Below, in pieces: positions 7,649 to 11,428 of a stretch of 11,428 nt of DNA. Below the pieces are notes generated by a model. That model had not been told where the DNA came from. It did not search any database and was given only the letters and a program-made list of their open reading frames with translations. How positions within the stretch are numbered: position 1 is the first letter of the stretch; every line of letters begins with the position of its first letter. Made by a program: the position numbers and the translations under genes. The stretch spans positions 1 through 11,428 of the forward strand of contig JAFGNC010000283.1 of assembly GCA_016927175.1 (NCBI GenBank), read 5' to 3'. The stretch is from Gammaproteobacteria bacterium (GTDB taxonomy: Bacteria; Pseudomonadota; Gammaproteobacteria; Steroidobacterales; Rariloculaceae).

Positions 7649-8710
7649 TCACGGCGCGGCCGGCACCTGTTGGGTCAGGCAATGCAGCGCGCCGAGCCCG
7701 CCGACCAGAGCGCGGCAGTCGATCGGCACGATGCGGCGCCCGGGGAAAGCGGCGCCGAGCACGTCCTCGGCCTCCCCGTCCTTCGCGCAGCGGAAGACCG
7801 GCAGCAGCACGACTTCGTTCGCGACGTAGAAGTTGGCGTAGCTCGCCGGCAGCCGCTCGCCGCCGTTGCGAAGCGGCTCGGGCATCGGCAGCTCGACGAC
7901 GCGCAGCGGCACACCGCCGATTCTGACGCTCGCGAGACGCTCGCGATTGGCGGCGAGCGGCGCGTGGTTCGGGTCCTTCGCATTCGGCTCGACCACCGTG
8001 ACGACGGTCCGCTCGTCGACGAAGCGCGTCAGGTCGTCGACGTGGCCATCGGTATCGTCGCCTTCGATGCCGTCCCCGAGCCAGACGATCTCGTCGACGC
8101 CGAAGGCGCTCGCGAGATGCGCCTCGATGCCGCGGCGATCGAGCGACGGGTTGCGGTTCGGATTCAGCAGGCACTGCTCCGTCGTCAGCAGCGCGCCGGC
8201 GCCGTTGACGTCGACGGATCCGCCTTCGAGAACGATGTCCCGCCGCGCGACCGGCACGCCGAGGGCCTGCGCCATCCGCGCCGCCGCCAGCCGATCGAGA
8301 TCGAACGGCGGGTACTTGCCGCCCCACGCGTTGTACTCGAAGTCGAGCGCGAGCAGCGCCGGCGCCCCGGCCGGAGCCCCCGGGCGGCGCGTCACGAAGA
8401 TCGCGCCGTGGTCACGGACCCACGCGTCGTTCGTCGGGATCAGATGGAACTCGACCCGCTCGGGCGGCACGCGCGGGTCGAGCAGCCGGCGCACATGCGC
8501 CTCGTGCGCCTCGTCCAGCACGTTGATCCGCACGAGCTCCGACTCCGCCAGCGCGGCCGCCGCTTCCACCATCGCCGGCTCGACGCCGTCGAAGCAGCCG
8601 GGCCACGTGTCCCGGTTGTGGGGCCACGACAGCCACGTTGCGGCGTGCGGCGCCCATTCGGCGGGCATCCGGTAGTGCTGCGGGTCGAGCATCGGCGGCG
8701 GCATCTCCAT
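7649..8710 (-). CDS. aguA: Agmatine deiminase
   Basis: AguA hydrolyses agmatine to N-carbamoylputrescine and ammonia. The 353-residue product is a pentein-fold guanidino-modifying enzyme of the agmatine deiminase/PAD_porph family. Motifs run in the expected order: PAEWAPHAATWLSWPHN (about 16-32), NDAWVRDHG (about 94-102, D100), NAWGGKYPPFD (about 127-137), LEGGSVDVNG (about 161-170), DDTDGHVDDL with H223, and GGLGALHCLTQQVP with the nucleophile C344. Three nearby ATGs are possible (8710, 8704, 8692). None has a well-spaced Shine-Dalgarno, and 8710 is kept as the longest plausible. It heads the leftward polyamine cluster, 118 bases before the DHS-like gene, and diverges from the YqgE gene. Peptidyl-arginine deiminase is the alternative, but it lacks support given speA and aguB alongside. 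Confidence 0.93.
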   Translation of the reverse strand: MEMPPPMLDPQHYRMPAEWAPHAATWLSWPHNRDTWPGCFDGVEPAMVEAAAALAESELVRINVLDEAHEAHVRRLLDPRVPPERVEFHLIPTNDAWVRDHGAIFVTRRPGAPAGAPALLALDFEYNAWGGKYPPFDLDRLAAARMAQALGVPVARRDIVLEGGSVDVNGAGALLTTEQCLLNPNRNPSLDRRGIEAHLASAFGVDEIVWLGDGIEGDDTDGHVDDLTRFVDERTVVTVVEPNAKDPNHAPLAANRERLASVRIGGVPLRVVELPMPEPLRNGGERLPASYANFYVANEVVLLPVFRCAKDGEAEDVLGAAFPGRRIVPIDCRALVGGLGALHCLTQQVPAAP

Positions 8711-8776
8711 ACGTGCGGGCCATGCGTGCAACGCGGCCCGCGGGCGATCGGGCGAGCCGGGGCTGCAGGGGCGCGA

Positions 8777-8826
8777 ATGATAGCGCGCCGGGGCCGGTCG
8801 GCACATCGGCGCGAAGGCGCTATCAT
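8777..8826. promoter_or_regulatory. 10-bp inverted repeat with back-to-back -10-like boxes between aguA and yqgE
   Basis: ATGATAGCGC (8777-8786) and GCGCTATCAT (8817-8826) are perfect inverted copies 30 bp apart. Each outer hexamer is TATCAT read outward, five of six matches to the sigma-70 -10. Rightward, TCGGCA at 8798-8803 is a fair -35 with exactly 17 bp spacing. Leftward the -35 is weaker (TGTGCC, complement of 8800-8805, 17 bp). The rightward box would start transcription at about 8833, the first base of the YqgE ATG. The repeat may be a shared operator, or simply two similar promoters facing apart. Confidence 0.5.
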
Positions 8827-8832
8827 GGCGGC

Positions 8833-9444
8833 ATGCTACGGAATCTCAAGAGCGCCGCGCTGTTCGCTGCCGCGGCAATGGTCCTCGCCCTGCCCGCCGG
8901 CCCGCTTCATGCCCAGGCGCCGGGCAAAGGCAAGCTCCTGGTCGCGACCGAGGACATGCGCGACCCGAACTACAGGCGCACCGTCGTGCTGCTGCTGCAT
9001 CACGACAGCAACGGCACGATCGGCGTGGCGATCAACCGCCCGACCTGGCTGTCGATCGAGGACGTGCAGCCGGAGGCCGGGTCCGCCGAAGAGCTGGGGG
9101 CGGACGTCTTTCGCGGCGGGCCGCTCGCGCCGGCGCAGATGATCTTCCTCGTGCGCAACCCGCCGGCCGGCGTCTTCGACGGCCAGCCGATCCTGGACCG
9201 CATCTACGCGAGCGGCAACCTCGAGCAGCTGCGCGCGCTGTCGGGCTCGCTCGGCGAAGAGGCGATCCGGCTGTTCGCCGGCCATTCCGAATGGGCCGCC
9301 GGGCAGCTCGAGGCGGAGATTCAGAACGGGCAGTGGATCATCGTAGACGGGACGGCCGAACGAGTGTTCGAGACCGACCCCGAGGACATGTGGCCGCGCT
9401 ATTCGGTCATCGACTCCGAGCTGCTGGTGAAGCTGCGACCGTGA
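8833..9444 (+). CDS. YqgE/AlgH family protein with an N-terminal signal peptide
   Basis: This 203-residue protein matches the YqgE/AlgH (UPF0301) family, whose molecular role is not settled. Family motifs are GKLLVATEDMRDPNYRRTVVLLL (from about 33), GTIGVAINRPT (61-71), VFRGGPLAP (92-100), the GHSEWAAGQLEAEIQNGQW stretch (about 150-168) and DPEDMWPRYS (182-191). Usual members are about 185-190 residues and begin close to the LLVA motif. This one has an extra N-terminus with basic start, hydrophobic core (about 8-20) and a LHA-QA cleavage-like site at 27/28, so it is probably exported to the periplasm. No Shine-Dalgarno precedes ATG 8833, and a -10-like box ends 6 bases before it, suggesting a leaderless message. 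It converges with the next gene at a 4-base gap. Confidence 0.88.
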   Translation: MLRNLKSAALFAAAAMVLALPAGPLHAQAPGKGKLLVATEDMRDPNYRRTVVLLLHHDSNGTIGVAINRPTWLSIEDVQPEAGSAEELGADVFRGGPLAPAQMIFLVRNPPAGVFDGQPILDRIYASGNLEQLRALSGSLGEEAIRLFAGHSEWAAGQLEAEIQNGQWIIVDGTAERVFETDPEDMWPRYSVIDSELLVKLRP

Positions 9445-9448
9445 GCTT

Positions 9449-9775
9449 TCAGCCCGCTTCGGCCAGCCGCCGGCCGGGCAGCTTCGACAGATCCGCGTTG
9501 ACGTAGACCTCGGCGACCTCGCCGCGCCTCGCGATCGCAACCGCCTTCTCGAGCGCTTCCTTCGGGCCGAGCTGCATGTCGGCGAGCAGCGTCTTCACGA
9601 CGTAGCCGTCCTGCGCCGGCCGCGCCATCGACAACGACGCGAGCGTACGCGAGGGGCCGTCCGCGGGAACGGTTCGCCACATGCGCAGAAACAGGGTGGG
9701 ACGCTGCAGAGGAGCCGTCGGCGTACCCTGGATGACCTGCACGCCGTCTTTGGTGACCTTGGATCCTCGAGACAT
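9449..9775 (-). CDS. Small uncharacterised protein (108 residues)
   Basis: I do not recognise a named family with certainty. The protein begins MSRGSKVTKDGVQVIQGTP and reads like a compact, soluble, charged domain with no signal peptide or membrane segment. It has a central MWRTVPADGPSRTLAS stretch and a C-terminal helix (KEALEKAVAIARRGEVAEVYV) ending ADLSKLPGRR. The coherent amphipathic composition and a stop just 4 bases from the converging YqgE stop support a real gene. The start is the ATG at 9775, preceded by a weak GGAA. The frame stays open upstream to 9988, but that extension is Arg-rich and low in structure, so I left it out. It may follow the NYN gene on the same strand but is separated from it by 324 bp. 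Confidence 0.7.
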   Translation of the reverse strand: MSRGSKVTKDGVQVIQGTPTAPLQRPTLFLRMWRTVPADGPSRTLASLSMARPAQDGYVVKTLLADMQLGPKEALEKAVAIARRGEVAEVYVNADLSKLPGRRLAEAG

Positions 9776-10099
9776 TGCCGTCGCTTCCACAGGAAAGTGG
9801 GCCGTCCCTGGCCGAGCAGCAGTATGCTCCGCGACGATGCGCCGGACTGCGACGCAGCGCACGTCCCGCCGGTCGCGGACCACCGTACGACGTGCCCGAA
9901 CTCGTAATCCGGACCCTGTTGTAGGGCGTTCCCGTAAAGCGGGCATCAGAAGCGCGGTGATCCAGGCGGCATTCGAGCGCCCGAGCAATCGGCCGAGTCA
10001 CGCCACAGGCAGCTGTGACAGCCCCCGGGGACGGGTTCACGGGGGTCCCGGAAAGCAGATCCGCCGTCTGCTCGCGGGACCACGCGGCCAGTCTGACGT
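9776..10099. other. 324-bp gap with several small hairpins, no gene seen
   Basis: Open frames crossing this stretch are Arg/Ser/Thr-rich and look like composition shadows. It holds two neighbouring short hairpins, CCCT-GTTGT-AGGG (9914-9926) and CCCG-TAAAG-CGGG (9931-9943), a CACAG-GCAG-CTGTG hairpin (10004-10017), and a G+C-rich stem GGGAC (10028-10032) with GTCCC (10045-10049). The last two lie 50-100 bases beyond the NYN-gene stop and could slow or end transcription, though no T-run follows. No tRNA or known small-RNA signature was found. Confidence 0.4.
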
Positions 10100-10867
10100 T
10101 CAGGTGGCGACGGTCCGAATCTTGTAGTTGCCGCCCTCGCCCTCCTCGAGCTCGATCAGCCCCTGCTTCTTCGCGTCGGCAAGCAGCTCGGAAAAGTTCC
10201 GATAACCGTAGTAGCTCTCGGCGAACCCGGGGTAGACGCGCTTCAGCGCTTTCTTGACGACAGAACCCCAAACCGGATCGTACTCCTCCTCCAGCGACGC
10301 GACGGTCGTCGTCAGGCGCTCGAAGACTTCCTGCTGCTTCTCCGTGTGCTCCTTCGTGACGCGCCGGCGCGGCCGCTTCGATTCGGCGATCAGATTGTCG
10401 TAGTAGATGAACTCGTCGCAGCTCGATGCGAGCAGGTCCGACGTCGAGCTGCGCACGCCGCAGCCAATGACCCTCTTGTCGTTCTCCTTCAGCTTCGACA
10501 CGAGCGGCGAAAAGTCGCTGTCCCCGGTCAGCAGCGCGAACGTGTCGATGTGCGCCTTCGAATAGCACAGGTCGATCGCGTCGACGACCATCCGGATGTC
10601 CGCGCTGTTCTTGCCGCTGACGGACGAGCGCGGGATGTCCACCATCTCGAATCCGAGCATGTGGAACTCACGCGTGAATTTCTGGAAGCGGTTCCAGTCG
10701 GAGTAGGCGCGCTTGAAGACGATTCGGCCTCGCTCGAGCATGCGTTTCAGCACGAGCTCCATCTGGAACCGCCCCTTGTTGCTCTGCTCGGCGCCGAGCG
10801 CGAGGTTATCGAAATCCGCGAAAACGGCGATCGTGAGCTCGGTCTGCTGGGTAATGTCGTACGTCAT
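10100..10867 (-). CDS. NYN-domain putative ribonuclease with C-terminal OST-HTH/LOTUS-like domain
   Basis: The 255-residue protein has two parts. The N-terminal NYN (PIN-like) domain, about 10-160, carries the acidic metal-binding set of this nuclease fold: FADFDN (D18, D20), SADIRMVVDAI (D90, D96) and LTGDSDFSPL (D116, D118). A basic, Glu/Lys-rich linker (KRPRRRV, about 164-190) leads to a C-terminal segment, about 195-252, VWGSVVKKALKRVYPGF...GYRNFSELLADAK...GNYKIRTV, which has the winged-helix pattern of an OST-HTH/LOTUS RNA-binding domain. The same pairing occurs in animal MARF1-type proteins and in bacterial LabA-like proteins. RNA cleavage or sequestration is the likely role; the target is unknown. 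The start at 10867 is supported by AAAAGG 8 bases upstream. All key acidic residues look intact. Confidence 0.88.
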   Translation of the reverse strand: MTYDITQQTELTIAVFADFDNLALGAEQSNKGRFQMELVLKRMLERGRIVFKRAYSDWNRFQKFTREFHMLGFEMVDIPRSSVSGKNSADIRMVVDAIDLCYSKAHIDTFALLTGDSDFSPLVSKLKENDKRVIGCGVRSSTSDLLASSCDEFIYYDNLIAESKRPRRRVTKEHTEKQQEVFERLTTTVASLEEEYDPVWGSVVKKALKRVYPGFAESYYGYRNFSELLADAKKQGLIELEEGEGGNYKIRTVAT

Positions 10868-10875
10868 GAATAGAA

Positions 10876-10881
10876 CCTTTT
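10876..10881 (-). promoter_or_regulatory. Shine-Dalgarno of the NYN-domain gene
   Basis: The minus strand reads AAAAGG, 8 bases before the ATG at 10867, fixing that start. Further upstream TTGCAC (10953-10948) and GAAGAT (10930-10925) are 17 bp apart, but the match to a promoter is weak. Confidence 0.55.
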
Positions 10882-10966
10882 CGGAAGAAGCCGGTGGCCG
10901 CGATCGACGGCGACCGCTGACCCCATCTTCGACGACAGCCGCGGCAGGTGCAACGTCGGCCGGGCG

Positions 10967-11428
10967 TCAGGGGGCGCTCATCGCCGCTTCGAGCGACGCG
11001 GCCAGGCGCTCAACGTGCGCCTGCCACCCCGTCCCGAGTGCCCGACGCTGATTGATCTCGAGCTCGATGCCGGCGTAGCGCGGGTCGGGAAACAGCCTCC
11101 GCAGGGACGTCGTCAGACCGTCGGCCGTCCCCCGATAGGGATAGTTGCGGCGTATCTTCCAGCCTGGGAGGAAGCGCGCCAGGGACCTCCTCCACCTGCC
11201 CGCCCACGCGGCCTCCGCCGGCCGGGCGGGATCGAAGAGCAGACCCACGTCCGCGTCGCGCGTCGTGCCGTCGAGCACCGGCGTGAAACTGTGCGAGGCG
11301 ACGTGCAGCACGGCGTCCCCCTCCGCGAGAGCCGCGCGCAGCGCTTCCTCGACGGCCGTCCGGTACGGGACGTAATACTGATCCAGGACCCTCTGCTTGT
11401 CCGCGGGCGCAAGCGCGCGCGTGTACTC
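10967..11428 (-). CDS. N-formylglutamate amidohydrolase family protein (5' end outside window)
   Basis: The 153 C-terminal residues are visible, and the frame runs without a stop to the right edge (first codon GAG at 11428-11426), so the N-terminus is missing. Recognisable family stretches are VLHVASHSFTPVLDG, DADVGLLFDPARP, IRRNYPYRGTADGLTTSLRR and YAGIELEINQR. The family (HutG-like, FGase) hydrolyses N-formyl-glutamate to glutamate and formate in histidine breakdown, although many members stand alone and act on other N-acyl amino acids. No histidine-utilisation gene is visible nearby, so the substrate is open. Family members are commonly about 250-270 residues, so roughly 100 residues should lie beyond the edge. 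The stop at 10967 is 99 bases before the NYN-domain gene on the same strand. Confidence 0.88.
   Translation of the reverse strand, partial: EYTRALAPADKQRVLDQYYVPYRTAVEEALRAALAEGDAVLHVASHSFTPVLDGTTRDADVGLLFDPARPAEAAWAGRWRRSLARFLPGWKIRRNYPYRGTADGLTTSLRRLFPDPRYAGIELEINQRRALGTGWQAHVERLAASLEAAMSAP

Noticed and set aside
9901..9960. A tRNA-like look (CTCGTAATCC followed by small stems)
   Set aside because: No acceptor stem pairing, no T-loop GGTTCRANTCC and no CCA-compatible end could be found around it.
9776..9988. Upstream extension of the small 108-residue protein
   Set aside because: The added residues are Arg-rich and shadow-like, while the ATG at 9775 gives a compact, coherent protein.

Overview
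The window looks like chromosomal DNA from a high-GC proteobacterium, most likely a free-living gammaproteobacterium. The evidence is the strongly G/C-biased third codon positions, proteobacterial-type SpeA, AguA and AguB proteins, and a YqgE/AlgH family protein. The genus cannot be named from the sequence alone. Nothing looks mobile: I see no transposase, integrase, tRNA, rRNA or CRISPR array.

Layout. Bases 1-39 may be the tail of a rightward gene, followed by a pair of overlapping hairpins. A citrate-synthase module covers 172-2575: a leftward citrate synthase with an N-terminal helix-turn-helix domain faces a rightward plain citrate synthase. Only about 55 bp separate them, and that gap is rich in repeated ATATTGACT and TCAATATTGA motifs. 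A ten-helix EamA-type transporter (2595-3485) follows the plain synthase closely. From 8710 down to 3632 lies a leftward polyamine cluster, in transcription order: agmatine deiminase (aguA), a deoxyhypusine-synthase-like enzyme, biosynthetic arginine decarboxylase (speA) and N-carbamoylputrescine amidohydrolase (aguB). A YqgE/AlgH protein with a signal peptide (8833-9444) diverges from aguA across a perfect 10-bp inverted repeat that contains back-to-back -10-like hexamers. Beyond it are a small uncharacterised gene, a NYN-domain putative RNase with a C-terminal LOTUS-like domain, and the 3' part of an N-formylglutamate amidohydrolase that runs off the right edge.

How the genes fit together. 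SpeA converts arginine to agmatine, AguA converts agmatine to N-carbamoylputrescine, and AguB releases putrescine. The DHS-like enzyme sits between the deiminase and the decarboxylase genes. It keeps the lysine that carries the aminobutyl intermediate in deoxyhypusine synthase but has lost residues that bind spermidine in the human enzyme. Bacteria lack the eIF5A substrate, so an amine-to-amine transfer such as homospermidine synthesis from putrescine is a reasonable but unproven guess. No S-adenosylmethionine decarboxylase or spermidine synthase is present here.

The points most worth a second look are the DHS-like enzyme in this operon, the HTH-citrate synthase with its candidate operator and its odd repeat-bearing insertion, the possible leaderless start of the exported YqgE protein, and the NYN-LOTUS protein.
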